IMG/VR virus record: IMGVR_UViG_3300025870_000008
Span: 16,843-80,842 of that record
DNA: 64,000 nt
Direction: 5' to 3' (one strand)
DNA from: a virus
In this document: positions 40,598 to 50,485 of the stretch, in pieces
How positions within the stretch are numbered: the first letter of the stretch is position 1
Layout of the letters: each line of letters opens with the position of its first letter
Position numbers and translations under genes: made by a program
The notes under the pieces: model-generated
What the model saw: only the letters and a program-made list of their open reading frames with translations
Databases searched by the model: none
What the model was told of the DNA's origin: nothing

Positions 40598-43500
40598 ATG
40601 AATTTTAATAATGTAAATATACTAGGAATATCATATCAAAAAATTGATTTCGATTCTAATTATGTATTTCAAAAAAAGAAAGCTATTACTTTAAGTGGAA
40701 ATTTTTTAGATTTAGGAAACGATAGTGGAGTAAAAAATATTATTGAAGCTTATAGCGATTTAATCGAAATTGAAAACGCCTTAAATTTAACAGACTCATC
40801 CATAACCCATAACCTTCAGGAAATTTTTATTAATAGTGTTTCTTATGGAGAAGGTACTGTAGAAAGCATTGCTATATCTGGGGAACACATACAAACAGCG
40901 GAGTTTCAAGCAAGTTTGATTTTTGTTGAAGAGGGAGATTTAAGTAAAATATTAATATCTAAAAATTCTTCTAGTAGTGAAAGTTTTAACTCGTCAGGTT
41001 TAACAAACGAGGATTTGAAATATTTAGATTCTTTTGATGAAAATTTTAGTTTTGGAATTTCTGGATCTCAACGATCCGTAGGTCATGAAATAAGCTGCTC
41101 GTTTAAAAAAAGAAAATCTTTAATACCTTATAGAAAAAACGTATGGAGCAACTCTTCAATACAAAACTCTAAGTTAAAAAATTTAAATAATAAAGGCAAG
41201 GGTTCCATTAAGGTTTTAAACGGAGAAACCGCTAGTCATCAAATTTTTCTGGAATCTGGGGATTACATATTGGAGCTAGAATACCTTGGGCAGGATTCAG
41301 ACGTATGGGGCCAAGCAAGTGTGCAATGCGAAAGTAAGACAGAAAATTTACCAGATATATACTCTCATAGAGAAATACAATTTAATGTAGATGTAGACAA
41401 GAATGTAAATATAAATTTAATCGCGAATACTACTAGCGATACTTTTTTTGATAATATTAAACTATTCAAAAAAAGCGAAATGCCTTTAGAAAAGGCGAGG
41501 CAATTTGTAAATTTTATTTTCTCAGAATCTCCAGAATACCCAATAATAAGTGATCAATTTGGAGAAAACTATTCAGATGTAAGTTTATACGAAAGGTTAA
41601 ATTCAGAGGAGTCGTTTGATAGTATAAATAACTCGTACTCTGTTGCTAAAAGCCTGCAGTATAACGAAACAGACTCTACAAAACAATACTCAAGGAGACT
41701 TTCTTCTTCTATTAATTTTGAAGGCAATGGTGTTGCTACTATTAAGGAATCTATAGAAATTAAAATCTTAAAAGAGAAAACCGACACAAAATTAAAAAAT
41801 TTTTTACAGCTAGAATTATCTGGTTCCAGGGCAAGAGGTCAAGCTTTACTCGATGAATACGGGCAGTTAAATGTGGTAACATGCCCAACTCCAACAATCA
41901 CTGAGTTAATAGAAGGTCTGTTTGGTTTTTCGGAATCTTTGAGCGTACAATACGATTTTGATTCAGGTTTAGCAAGTGCAGAAATTTCTTATTCTAATAA
42001 TCAAGAAAATGAAATCTACTCAGGCTCAGCATTTAAGGTTACACAATCTAGGATGATTGAGTTTAATGGAGGGTTTGAGATTGTTAGGTTGTCTGGTAAT
42101 ATTGTTGGTAAAGGCGACGATATTATAACTAGAAATAACCACGCTAAGAAAGGATTACAGTTTATTGTAGAGGGCACCAACTCGACACTGAGAGAGATAG
42201 AAGGTAGATATAAATTAGACTATTATTCAACCCCAACGAAAACTTCCACGGAAATACAAACCAAGTTGTTGGAGACAAATAAAACTCTATCATTTGATGA
42301 CGTAAGTGGGGTCATATCTTATTCTTACTCTTTTAGTAATGAGAGGGGTGTTGTTGATTTACCTGAAGACCAAAAAGACAGAGTAAAAAAATATGAAATT
42401 AAAATAAGTCATCAAAATAGAATTAATTTATTTAACGAGTTTTCAATAAATTGCTTGAGGATAGCTCAGGTTATGGGAGACTTGTTTTCTCCAAAAGTTA
42501 CAACGGTAGAAATATTAGTAAATGGTAGGGCTGGCACCACGTTACAAATGCTAAAACAAAGCGCTGTAAGTATATTGGGGCACAAGAATTTGTTGTTTGG
42601 AGAAATATCAAAAGGCGTAAAAGATGATGTTATAAATAGTAATGAAAATAAATTTTTAGTAGACGAAAGTTATTCTTATGACCCGACAGAAAATAGATTA
42701 AGTTACAGCAGATCGATATTAGATGTATCAGATTGCCCAACTTCAAACATAGGTGATGGATACCCGTGGACATACGAAGCAGATTTCGAAGAACCGACGG
42801 AGCCAACCAGAACCAGCTTTGAATATCAGCCTATAGAATATAATTTTAAAGAAACTCCGAGTGAAAGCGGGTTTGTGTTAGATCCAGATGACTACGAAAT
42901 AGAATATCCAGAACCAACTTTGACGGATTTCTACTCTGAAGAAGTGCCACCGCCTACATTTTTAACATCTCCAGCTGTTACTCGAACTAGTTTCCCTGAA
43001 ACCACGCAAACACCAACAATCAGCGAAAGTCCAGAAGCTAACGATTCAGAAGATAGGTTGGTTGAAGTTTTTGTGCCAGAAGATTGGAATAAGACTATTA
43101 GTGAACTAGTTCCAGGGGGCACAATAATATCAGGAAGAAGATGTTTTGACGAAAGCGGAGGGCCGAATAATTTAATTCAAAATATTATTTCCACCTCTTA
43201 TGCTTTTTCAACGGTAGTTAGAGATTGCATAAGAGGTGGAAGTGGTCAACCTTGGTACAGTTTTACATTTTCTATACCAAGAGATCAAGGTTTCACTCCG
43301 CCGTACAGTGATAACTGTCAGTTTTTTAATGTGACAGTTCCAGATTTTTATGATGAAAATTTAAACTGTTTATTAAAGGAGAATGGTGTTTGTATAGGAG
43401 ATAGTAGTAACTTAATTGGATATCACATCGCTCCTGGAACTTTTATATATAGTGATTTATATACTAGTGAAACATTTATTATAGCCGCTCAAACATATAA

Positions 43501-44227
43501 TAATAACCACCCTTATTTTAATAAAGGGGAGGTTGTTAATGGAGAGGTAAGTTTTCAAATATGTAAAGATGATAAAAGTGGAATAGTTAAAACCGAACAG
43601 GTTATACAAACAGTTTCGATACCATTTAACTCTGGTAAGACAGTAGTTCAAGAAATTATAGATGGAGTACAGGGTTGGCAGGCGGGTAAGTGTTACGAAA
43701 TGATAGGTTTAAAAGATTGCAGTTCAGGAGTGAGATTTAATTTAAACGACAGAAGGTACTATAAGGGAGATGTTTTAGATAGATGCGGAGAGTTATCTTT
43801 TAATGATTTAGTTACAGATGTTTATGTTAGAGAATTTTCATGCTCTTCAACAGTGTTAGATGAAAGTGTAATATATGATTACGAATCTCCAGTTACACCA
43901 ACGAGCACAGTCACTGAAACAGCTACGGTTACACCAACAGTCACTATAACTACAACAGCAACCCCAACAGTTACAATAACCACAACGATTACAGAAACAG
44001 AAACAATAGATTGTAGTGGTTGCTTTGCTTATTATGATTCTGATTGGGAAGATTATAGTAATACCAATTGCTTTGATGGAGTTCCAACTTGTTCAGACCC
44101 ATGTGCGTGTTCAGTTGTGTTAAATGATAATGGTAACCCAGACGGATTTTTTGGGGGTGGAACAGGGCCTACTTTATCATGTTGTGACGACGAGGTGAGA
44201 GGAGATAATGATTGCAACACATGTTAG
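40598..44227 (+). CDS. Large tail-tip or baseplate protein with Thr-rich linker and Cys-rich C-terminus (1,209 aa)
   Basis: Beta-rich, with repeating modules that recur in the next gene product (for example SYSYSFSNERGVVDLP here and ISFNYVFTNKEKEDF there). Around residues 725-820 it is Pro/Glu/Thr-rich, and near 1100-1137 there is a Thr repeat (TVTETATVTPTVTITTTATP). It ends in a Cys-rich module of about 70 residues (CSGCFAYY...CSDPCACS...CC). The position right after the tape measure suits a distal-tail or hub protein. No enzyme motif seen. Confidence 0.6.
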   Translation: MNFNNVNILGISYQKIDFDSNYVFQKKKAITLSGNFLDLGNDSGVKNIIEAYSDLIEIENALNLTDSSITHNLQEIFINSVSYGEGTVESIAISGEHIQTAEFQASLIFVEEGDLSKILISKNSSSSESFNSSGLTNEDLKYLDSFDENFSFGISGSQRSVGHEISCSFKKRKSLIPYRKNVWSNSSIQNSKLKNLNNKGKGSIKVLNGETASHQIFLESGDYILELEYLGQDSDVWGQASVQCESKTENLPDIYSHREIQFNVDVDKNVNINLIANTTSDTFFDNIKLFKKSEMPLEKARQFVNFIFSESPEYPIISDQFGENYSDVSLYERLNSEESFDSINNSYSVAKSLQYNETDSTKQYSRRLSSSINFEGNGVATIKESIEIKILKEKTDTKLKNFLQLELSGSRARGQALLDEYGQLNVVTCPTPTITELIEGLFGFSESLSVQYDFDSGLASAEISYSNNQENEIYSGSAFKVTQSRMIEFNGGFEIVRLSGNIVGKGDDIITRNNHAKKGLQFIVEGTNSTLREIEGRYKLDYYSTPTKTSTEIQTKLLETNKTLSFDDVSGVISYSYSFSNERGVVDLPEDQKDRVKKYEIKISHQNRINLFNEFSINCLRIAQVMGDLFSPKVTTVEILVNGRAGTTLQMLKQSAVSILGHKNLLFGEISKGVKDDVINSNENKFLVDESYSYDPTENRLSYSRSILDVSDCPTSNIGDGYPWTYEADFEEPTEPTRTSFEYQPIEYNFKETPSESGFVLDPDDYEIEYPEPTLTDFYSEEVPPPTFLTSPAVTRTSFPETTQTPTISESPEANDSEDRLVEVFVPEDWNKTISELVPGGTIISGRRCFDESGGPNNLIQNIISTSYAFSTVVRDCIRGGSGQPWYSFTFSIPRDQGFTPPYSDNCQFFNVTVPDFYDENLNCLLKENGVCIGDSSNLIGYHIAPGTFIYSDLYTSETFIIAAQTYNNNHPYFNKGEVVNGEVSFQICKDDKSGIVKTEQVIQTVSIPFNSGKTVVQEIIDGVQGWQAGKCYEMIGLKDCSSGVRFNLNDRRYYKGDVLDRCGELSFNDLVTDVYVREFSCSSTVLDESVIYDYESPVTPTSTVTETATVTPTVTITTTATPTVTITTTITETETIDCSGCFAYYDSDWEDYSNTNCFDGVPTCSDPCACSVVLNDNGNPDGFFGGGTGPTLSCCDDEVRGDNDCNTC
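43890..44010 (+). repeat. Thr-coding repeat tract in the 1,209 aa gene
   Basis: About 120 bp of degenerate ACA/ACG/ACT codons with GTT, GCT, CCA and GAA, the same vocabulary as the longer tracts at 24.7 and 63.3 kb, here less regular. Confidence 0.75.
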
Positions 44228-44236
44228 AATAAAAAA

Positions 44237-45898
44237 ATGAGTGCCGTTAAAATAGAATATAATAATACTGATGTATTTACCCAGCAAAACATTGGCTCCC
44301 CTAATGTTTCTAGAAGTACCCAACCTATTATAATGGGAGATATCAAGGGTGTAAAGGAGGTTGTTGACCTAGAAGGTATTATACATGTAGAGGGGGATAT
44401 TGCTGGTTGTGATTATTTGGGAGTTTTAAAAGATAAGCAACAGGCAATAATTAATGGGTTCTCCGAGGATTACAAAAAACTAACAATAAAAGAAGATGGT
44501 TTAGATATATTAGAAAGAGATTTTTGCAAAGTATTAAACATTGATTTTCCAGATCAGAATTATAATAAAATTTTATATTATAAAATAACTTTAGAGTGCT
44601 ACGACGAGCTACTTCATAATGAATTTTACGGAATATCATCCCCTGTATACAATACAACTATTGTAAAAAACGAAGATGAGACATATTCTATAACTAGAAG
44701 TATATCAGCTAAGGGAGAGAACACACAAGACGGAAACGCTGAGGGGAAAAACTCTAACTCGTTAAGTAATTCGTTGGATAATGCCATTAGCTTTGTTAAT
44801 TCAATAAAAATTAAAAATGTAATTATACCAGAAGGTCTAGATGATTCAAATTTAATATTGATAGAAAGTTCTGAACAAATTGATAGGTTTAAAAATAATT
44901 TTTCAATAAATGAAACGTATATAATAGATTCAAAAAATAGAGCAAATCAAGATGCGATATATAGGTATACAATGTCTAGAAATAAAAGTTTTGGAGGGAT
45001 ATCTAGGGTAGATTTTTCAGGAACAATAAAGTATGGAAAAAATTCGAACATAACAAATGTAAGAAATATAATAAATAAACAAGAGGCTTTCGAGAAAATA
45101 AAAGAAGCATTTGGCGAGTCAAATTATAATAGCCACCCGAAGGCAATGGTTATAAATGAAGACCAAAATGAAAGGGCGATTTCTTTTACATTTAATTTTG
45201 ATAACGATGATTCTTATGACGAATGTGGGGTGGGGGAAATAATAAAAACATCTATAGAGGAGGGTGAGAATAGTATAGTTACAGTTTCTGTAGAAGGGAC
45301 AATAACTAAACTTGGACACTCGACTCAAAAATGGGAAGATGTTGAAAGCTATTTCTTGAATAAAGATTATGATAATTCAAGTTATAGTAGCTGGATACAA
45401 GAAATTGCACAAGAAAAAGTTAATAATATTTTTATTGGAATAACATTAGCATCAGAACCAGACACAAAAAATATAACAGAAAATAAAAAAGAGGGGGAGA
45501 TTTCTTTTAACTATGTTTTTACAAATAAAGAAAAAGAAGATTTTAAAAATTTAAAGAAAAATGTTTCAATAAAAGATAGAGCTCCAAAATATGAAATTGG
45601 AATGAATTATGGAGGAACAATGGATGGGTATATAGTTACCAGGTCTGGGTTCCAAAAGGGGGTTGTTTCAGTGTCATTAGAGGGGGAGTATGTAAAATCG
45701 TCAAACAATGAAGAGTTGGATAGGTCTAACGCTCTTAACGCGCTAGGAAGCGAAGCTGATTCAATTTTCACAGAGGTAGAGGGTCTGTTTTTTGGGGGAC
45801 TAAGCGTTATAACAACCGAAAATTCAGAAAGATATAATATACATAATAATGTTACATCTATATCAATCACCAGAGAATATTTTGATGATATTGTGTAA
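44237..45898 (+). CDS. Tail-tip structural protein, relative of the upstream gene product (553 aa)
   Basis: Beta-rich with repeated units (YSITRSISAKGEN, YRYTMSRNKSFGG, ISFTFNFDNDDSY, ISFNYVFTNKE). The unit style and order resemble parts of the 1,209 aa protein, so the two probably arose by duplication. It lacks that protein's Thr-rich and Cys-rich ends. It lies between two tail-tip genes with short gaps. No enzymatic motif seen. Confidence 0.55.
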   Translation: MSAVKIEYNNTDVFTQQNIGSPNVSRSTQPIIMGDIKGVKEVVDLEGIIHVEGDIAGCDYLGVLKDKQQAIINGFSEDYKKLTIKEDGLDILERDFCKVLNIDFPDQNYNKILYYKITLECYDELLHNEFYGISSPVYNTTIVKNEDETYSITRSISAKGENTQDGNAEGKNSNSLSNSLDNAISFVNSIKIKNVIIPEGLDDSNLILIESSEQIDRFKNNFSINETYIIDSKNRANQDAIYRYTMSRNKSFGGISRVDFSGTIKYGKNSNITNVRNIINKQEAFEKIKEAFGESNYNSHPKAMVINEDQNERAISFTFNFDNDDSYDECGVGEIIKTSIEEGENSIVTVSVEGTITKLGHSTQKWEDVESYFLNKDYDNSSYSSWIQEIAQEKVNNIFIGITLASEPDTKNITENKKEGEISFNYVFTNKEKEDFKNLKKNVSIKDRAPKYEIGMNYGGTMDGYIVTRSGFQKGVVSVSLEGEYVKSSNNEELDRSNALNALGSEADSIFTEVEGLFFGGLSVITTENSERYNIHNNVTSISITREYFDDIV

Positions 45899-45909
45899 TA
45901 TTGTATAAT
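45893..45909 (+). promoter_or_regulatory. Late-type GTGTA and GTATAAT boxes
   Basis: GTGTAATATTGTATAAT; the GTGTA is 24 bp before the ATG at 45917 and overlaps the upstream stop. GTATAAT lies 14 bp before it. Confidence 0.35.
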
Positions 45910-45916
45910 ATAAAGT

Positions 45917-48268
45917 ATGAGCTGCACTTCAAAATACATAGAACGTTTCTGCACAAAATATCTAGGTTTAGGTTTAGATTTTTCTGGTGGATCATCTCCA
46001 ACTATAGAGGTTACCTTAATAGGTCATCAGAATCCAACAGCAGCACAAATTGCGTATGATCTGAAAAAAATACATCTTCCAATTACTAGGGTTACAGATT
46101 GGGATATAGCTTCAATTGAGCATAGTAAGTCTTCATCAGGAGCTATAACCAAAGTTAAATTAATTGATGCTATTTGGGTTGGTTATAATTCTATTTATGT
46201 TTCAGCTGGACAATTTAATGGATATGGAGACCACGGTTATATTTTAGGTAAAGAATTTTTCAATGTAACTGGGATTGCAATAGGAAAATATGATAACACA
46301 CAAAGGAGTGTGATGATGGCTGCAAATGATTTAAGAAAACATTATCATAATCTAAACAGCGGAACATGGTATATTAATGCAGATGGACATATAGTGAAAA
46401 GACCAGCAAATATGTCTGTTGATGATTTTATTACAAATCATGCTCCAGGACTACCAAACCCTTTTGTTGAATTTGGAGAGTGGAATTATTATAGCAATGA
46501 GCTTTTCGGGTTATTCCCAGTGAAAAACAGCTATGGAATAACTGGAATTCATAATGATAGCGGAACCGCTTTTGATGTTCTTTCTTCTATAGGGTCTAAA
46601 TTTGGTAAAATTTTTCATGCTAATAGTATATGGGGAGTTGGTTATGAAGATAATTTTAGTGACTATGGCAAACTTAGTGTTTTATCATCGGCTGGTATTG
46701 CTGTGCCAGATATAGCTGTTCAGTCATCTACAGCTAAAGACTATGCGGCTGGTTATTCAGCATCATTTATGAATGTAACGAAAGCTCCAGGGAGATATGT
46801 TAGAGACCTTAATAAAGCTGATACAACCATCGTTAATAATAATATTAATAATAATTACTCAGCTGAGCCTAAAGGTCAATATGAAAATGGCAAGGTAATG
46901 TTAGGGAACAAATTAAATCTATCAGGATTTTACGAAGAAGATGCTTTAGCGTGGACTTTAGTTAAAGATCATCCTATAATGGAAGCATACGGAACAGCAG
47001 AATTAATCGCAGCTAATGCAACAAAGATAAAGGGCGATATATCAGATTTATATGGAGGAATAGGCGCGGGAAGAGTTTGGTATCAAGGGGTGGAGGACGT
47101 CATAAGAACTGGAGATTCAATAGCAGCCGCGAAATCACAACTGGATATATCAGATAGTAATTATAGTTTTGACGATCAAGTGACAGCCTGGCAAAACGAT
47201 GGAAGGTTTTGGTACGCTACAAGAGCTACGGATGAAAATGGATCAACTAGGCAGGTTACTGCAAATGGAGAAAGTGCAGATACTTTATATGGAGGATCTT
47301 TTGGATTTGAGAATTTTGGAACAGCAGCAAGACCGCTAGGTTCGAAATCATGGAATTTAGAAACAGCTGGTTCAGTATTTTATGTCCCGAGCAATGCTCA
47401 ATCTGTAGAGTTTGGATTTCCAACTAGTCAAGAAAGCACTATAGGGTCAATAACTGGAGGAAATTGTATAATGATGGATTATGGATCTGTTTCATTTCCA
47501 GGGTCAGTTGGTTATGATACATCAACAGCTGGTCTTGAAAATTTTATAGATTTTACATCGAGTGTTTTAGATTCAAATAAGACTCAATTTGGAGGTGTAG
47601 CTGCGATTGATCTGGCGGGGTTGAAACAAGAATCTTTAAATTTACTAACATCCGTTAAAAATTCAATAAGAGCGCAGGGCGCTAGGAGAGGTAGTAAAGG
47701 AGCTTACGCTTATTGGTCTGGAATAAAAGACCCAGAACTTTGGTATACAGGTGGAAGAAAATCTATCGATGATGAAGGTAGATCAAAATCGTCTTCATCT
47801 TTAAGTTCGGAGGAAAAAAAAGAAACCATCAATCAAAATATAGCTGTTCATAGAAAATACGGTGGGAGTAGATGCTCTTTTGCTCCTAGCGGAGGCGCTG
47901 TAAGATTAAATAGGCATATTTTTCATAATGTATCATCAATGTCTTGGTACGGGGGAAGTTTAGCGTATGATGTTGATATAGACCATGTGAAGATAATAGA
48001 CGGGGGGAGAACATTTATGTATCCATATAAAGCTATCGAGGACTGCACTAGTAATATTTATGTACCTTACATCGAATCAATATCTTTCACTCTAGAAAAT
48101 GCTTTTTACCCTATATCTAGCTCCGCATATAAATATTTAGAAAGTTTAAATATTAGTGTAATAGATGGTAAGGTTACGAACCAATATAAATTTTCACAAA
48201 GATCATCCATACCAGACTTGAAAAATTTAAGGTCTGTAGGGTTAAACCTTAAAAAATTAATGAAATGA
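45917..48268 (+). CDS. Tail-tip or baseplate structural protein (783 aa)
   Basis: Mixed alpha/beta, rich in Gly, Ser, Tyr and Asn. The N-terminal 100 residues (IAYDLKKIHLPITRVTDWDI, KVKLIDAIWVGYNSIYVSAG) differ from the aromatic Gly-rich centre. The C-terminal 130 residues (GSRCSFAPSGGAVRL, YIESISFTLENAFYP) resemble virion attachment modules. Its place late in the tail operon suggests a tip or fibre-holding protein. It overlaps the next gene by 4 bp. Confidence 0.55.
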   Translation: MSCTSKYIERFCTKYLGLGLDFSGGSSPTIEVTLIGHQNPTAAQIAYDLKKIHLPITRVTDWDIASIEHSKSSSGAITKVKLIDAIWVGYNSIYVSAGQFNGYGDHGYILGKEFFNVTGIAIGKYDNTQRSVMMAANDLRKHYHNLNSGTWYINADGHIVKRPANMSVDDFITNHAPGLPNPFVEFGEWNYYSNELFGLFPVKNSYGITGIHNDSGTAFDVLSSIGSKFGKIFHANSIWGVGYEDNFSDYGKLSVLSSAGIAVPDIAVQSSTAKDYAAGYSASFMNVTKAPGRYVRDLNKADTTIVNNNINNNYSAEPKGQYENGKVMLGNKLNLSGFYEEDALAWTLVKDHPIMEAYGTAELIAANATKIKGDISDLYGGIGAGRVWYQGVEDVIRTGDSIAAAKSQLDISDSNYSFDDQVTAWQNDGRFWYATRATDENGSTRQVTANGESADTLYGGSFGFENFGTAARPLGSKSWNLETAGSVFYVPSNAQSVEFGFPTSQESTIGSITGGNCIMMDYGSVSFPGSVGYDTSTAGLENFIDFTSSVLDSNKTQFGGVAAIDLAGLKQESLNLLTSVKNSIRAQGARRGSKGAYAYWSGIKDPELWYTGGRKSIDDEGRSKSSSSLSSEEKKETINQNIAVHRKYGGSRCSFAPSGGAVRLNRHIFHNVSSMSWYGGSLAYDVDIDHVKIIDGGRTFMYPYKAIEDCTSNIYVPYIESISFTLENAFYPISSSAYKYLESLNISVIDGKVTNQYKFSQRSSIPDLKNLRSVGLNLKKLMK

Positions 48269-48522
48269 CAATAAATATATCTGCATCACCAGCAAAATTT
48301 TACAAAACAAGCGAAGGGGGAGTTGAAATAAATATGTCGTCTGCGGGCGCTGTAATAAATATGGAGCTTGATACTGCGGGTGTAGTAAGTCAGGAATTTA
48401 TTGATGCTCGACCCGAAAAACCAACATTAAAATTAAGAAGTGTAGAGTGGTGCGACCCTGAAGATGGAACATTATATCACGGTGTAATTCTAGCCACGGA
48501 GTTCTGGAAAGCAACTGGGTAA
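48265..48522 (+). CDS. Small beta-rich tail-region protein (85 aa)
   Basis: An 85-residue protein of strands and turns (GVEINMSSAGAVINMELDTA, TLKLRSVEWCDPEDGTLYHG). Family not recognised. Its ATG overlaps the upstream stop (ATGA), so it is made together with the 783 aa protein, possibly as its partner at the tail tip. Confidence 0.6.
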   Translation: MTINISASPAKFYKTSEGGVEINMSSAGAVINMELDTAGVVSQEFIDARPEKPTLKLRSVEWCDPEDGTLYHGVILATEFWKATG

Positions 48523-48548
48523 TCTTATTAATATTTAGTTAAATTTTA

Positions 48549-50093
48549 ATGTCTGGATGTTGTAAACAATCTTCATTATGCAAAAAGGTAGCTGGTAAAA
48601 ATATTAGCTATGTGGGTGCATCTGCTCTTTCTCAGCATCCAGAATATGCCACTAACGAATACTTGGCATCAAGGATGGAAACTGATATAGAACCTGGTGG
48701 TGGTAGCGCTGAAGGAGTACCTATAGTTTATGATGTAGCAGCTATTAATATTGAAGGATCTAGTGGGTTTCTTGCTGCATGCGGGCTAGGTGGAGTTGGA
48801 GGTAAATATAGTATAACTAGACTAAATTCCGACGGTTCGATAAAATACTCAAGTGCGGGGGGAGGCCCCTTGGGTGGAATACCAGCATCAAGAACCAAGG
48901 GCGGTGGTTTTGATAGTAGTTATAGATATGGATGGGATGGTTATACGGGAGCTTATGGAGTTTGTGTTTATAGAGACAAAGGGTACTTTACAGCTTGGGG
49001 ATTGGGAGCTTCTTGGACGAGTTTTAATGGGGGGAATGAAACGCCAATTGTATCAATTAGAGGAGAAATAGTTTTTAAAGTCGCTACGTTCAGCAATTAT
49101 TTAATGATTGGAACATGCGGGTATTTGCCTGCACCAGGGAATGTAGTTGAAGAGCTTTGGACTTATTCAGCGGCTAGGGGTAGAGCCGCACGTTATGCTG
49201 GAACAAGCGGGTCGGTTTATATTTATAATATAAACAGCCTGATAAATTCAGATGGGCGACCTGTAAATGGCAATCCGAGTCCGATTAAAGTAATAAATAA
49301 TGTTAATCATGTAACATGCATGGCAGGTGGAGAAAATTATGGATTTTATGGAACTAGATCTGGGGTAACAAAAGTTTCGGTTGAATACAACTCAGAGACT
49401 AAAAATTATACAGTAGATACCACTGGTGTTGCTGGGGGATTATGTACAGGAATAGATGCCTTAGGTGATGACGTATATAGTACTCATGCTAATGGGTCTA
49501 TTAATAAAAACGGAAGCGGTTTTCAATCAAACTCTGCATCTAACGCAAAAATATGTTACGATAGTTTTTTAACTGAAAATTGTTTCGACTTTTTTACTCA
49601 AACACAAGGTCAGGGGTATTATTCTTTTATACCATTCAGTTACTCTAATCCAACATCAAGTACTGAGCGTGATGTTTTTCCTGTTTGTACTTATTCTGAA
49701 GTTAATAATAACACAGCTGAACAAGTGGGGAGTTTCCCGAGTGGTATTGGGGTTGGTTCAGATGGAACAGTGATAGTTAGTTTTTTTCAGCAAGGTTTTA
49801 CTATTGATGGTAAGCATTATTCTGGGCTGATTGGTCAGCCGACAAACTGTTCTGGGTTTAATAGGTCGAAAGCTTCTGACCCGCCTAGAAACATTAATAG
49901 TGAGTATACTTTATCTTGTGGAGCAGTAGCTGTTGGATGTGGAGAAGCATATATTGCTGATTCTGTTCAATTTACTTTAGGTGGGTGTGGTCCAGGTTGG
50001 TATAATCCTGTTCAGGATATAACAAATAAAGATGAAATTATAAGATTAACTAAACTATGGGGTTACTCGGGTGGAGTATTAAAAATAAAATAA
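48549..50093 (+). CDS. Putative receptor-binding or tail-fibre protein (514 aa)
   Basis: Begins with a Cys-rich head (MSGCCKQSSLCKKV). The rest is rich in Gly, Ser, Tyr and Asn with repeated strand-turn units (FLAACGLGGVGGKYSITRLN, GVCVYRDKGYFTAWGLGAS, GYLPAPGNVVEELWTYS) that suit a beta-propeller-like fold. As the last large gene of the tail operon it is a good candidate for host recognition. There is no direct evidence of a receptor. Confidence 0.5.
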   Translation: MSGCCKQSSLCKKVAGKNISYVGASALSQHPEYATNEYLASRMETDIEPGGGSAEGVPIVYDVAAINIEGSSGFLAACGLGGVGGKYSITRLNSDGSIKYSSAGGGPLGGIPASRTKGGGFDSSYRYGWDGYTGAYGVCVYRDKGYFTAWGLGASWTSFNGGNETPIVSIRGEIVFKVATFSNYLMIGTCGYLPAPGNVVEELWTYSAARGRAARYAGTSGSVYIYNINSLINSDGRPVNGNPSPIKVINNVNHVTCMAGGENYGFYGTRSGVTKVSVEYNSETKNYTVDTTGVAGGLCTGIDALGDDVYSTHANGSINKNGSGFQSNSASNAKICYDSFLTENCFDFFTQTQGQGYYSFIPFSYSNPTSSTERDVFPVCTYSEVNNNTAEQVGSFPSGIGVGSDGTVIVSFFQQGFTIDGKHYSGLIGQPTNCSGFNRSKASDPPRNINSEYTLSCGAVAVGCGEAYIADSVQFTLGGCGPGWYNPVQDITNKDEIIRLTKLWGYSGGVLKIK

Positions 50094-50097
50094 TTTT

Positions 50098-50126
50098 TTG
50101 AAAAAAAATATTTATATATTATTATA
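50098..50126 (+). promoter_or_regulatory. Possible early-type promoter for 50133
   Basis: TTGAAA, 17 bp, ATTATA, 6 bp, ATG. The spacing matches the early set, but the sequence is so AT-rich that a match is easy. Confidence 0.3.
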
Positions 50127-50132
50127 TATATA

Positions 50133-50483
50133 ATGACGTTGAAAATTTTAGAAATATATGTATTAGGATTTATGTGTGCATTAAATTGGATATTCATATG
50201 GCAGACAACAACATTAAAATGCAAATTTGCAAAACTATGGCTTTTCTTAAGAAGAAAAAAAGCTATGATGTACACCCCTACAGACTTTGAAGAATACGCT
50301 TATAAAAATTGGGGTTTATTGGGAGAGCTTTTAACATGCCCGATCTGTTACTCTCATTGGGTTAGTGGAATTTTTTCTTCAATTATATGTTTTTATCTTG
50401 GTGGTGATTTTGCTATAGTACTTTTTGCTTTTTTTACACAACCAGTTTTAATATATTTTATATTAAGAAAATATATAGGATAG
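50133..50483 (+). CDS. Small membrane protein with CPxC motif, DUF1360-like (116 aa)
   Basis: Three hydrophobic segments (about residues 5-24, 68-90, 92-110) and a motif LLTCPICYSHWVSG at the start of the second one. DUF1360-type membrane proteins have a comparable C-x2-C followed by W-x-G, hence the tentative name. Function unknown. It converges on the minus-strand cluster, with only 2 bp between the stops. Confidence 0.6.
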   Translation: MTLKILEIYVLGFMCALNWIFIWQTTTLKCKFAKLWLFLRRKKAMMYTPTDFEEYAYKNWGLLGELLTCPICYSHWVSGIFSSIICFYLGGDFAIVLFAFFTQPVLIYFILRKYIG

Positions 50484-50485
50484 AA

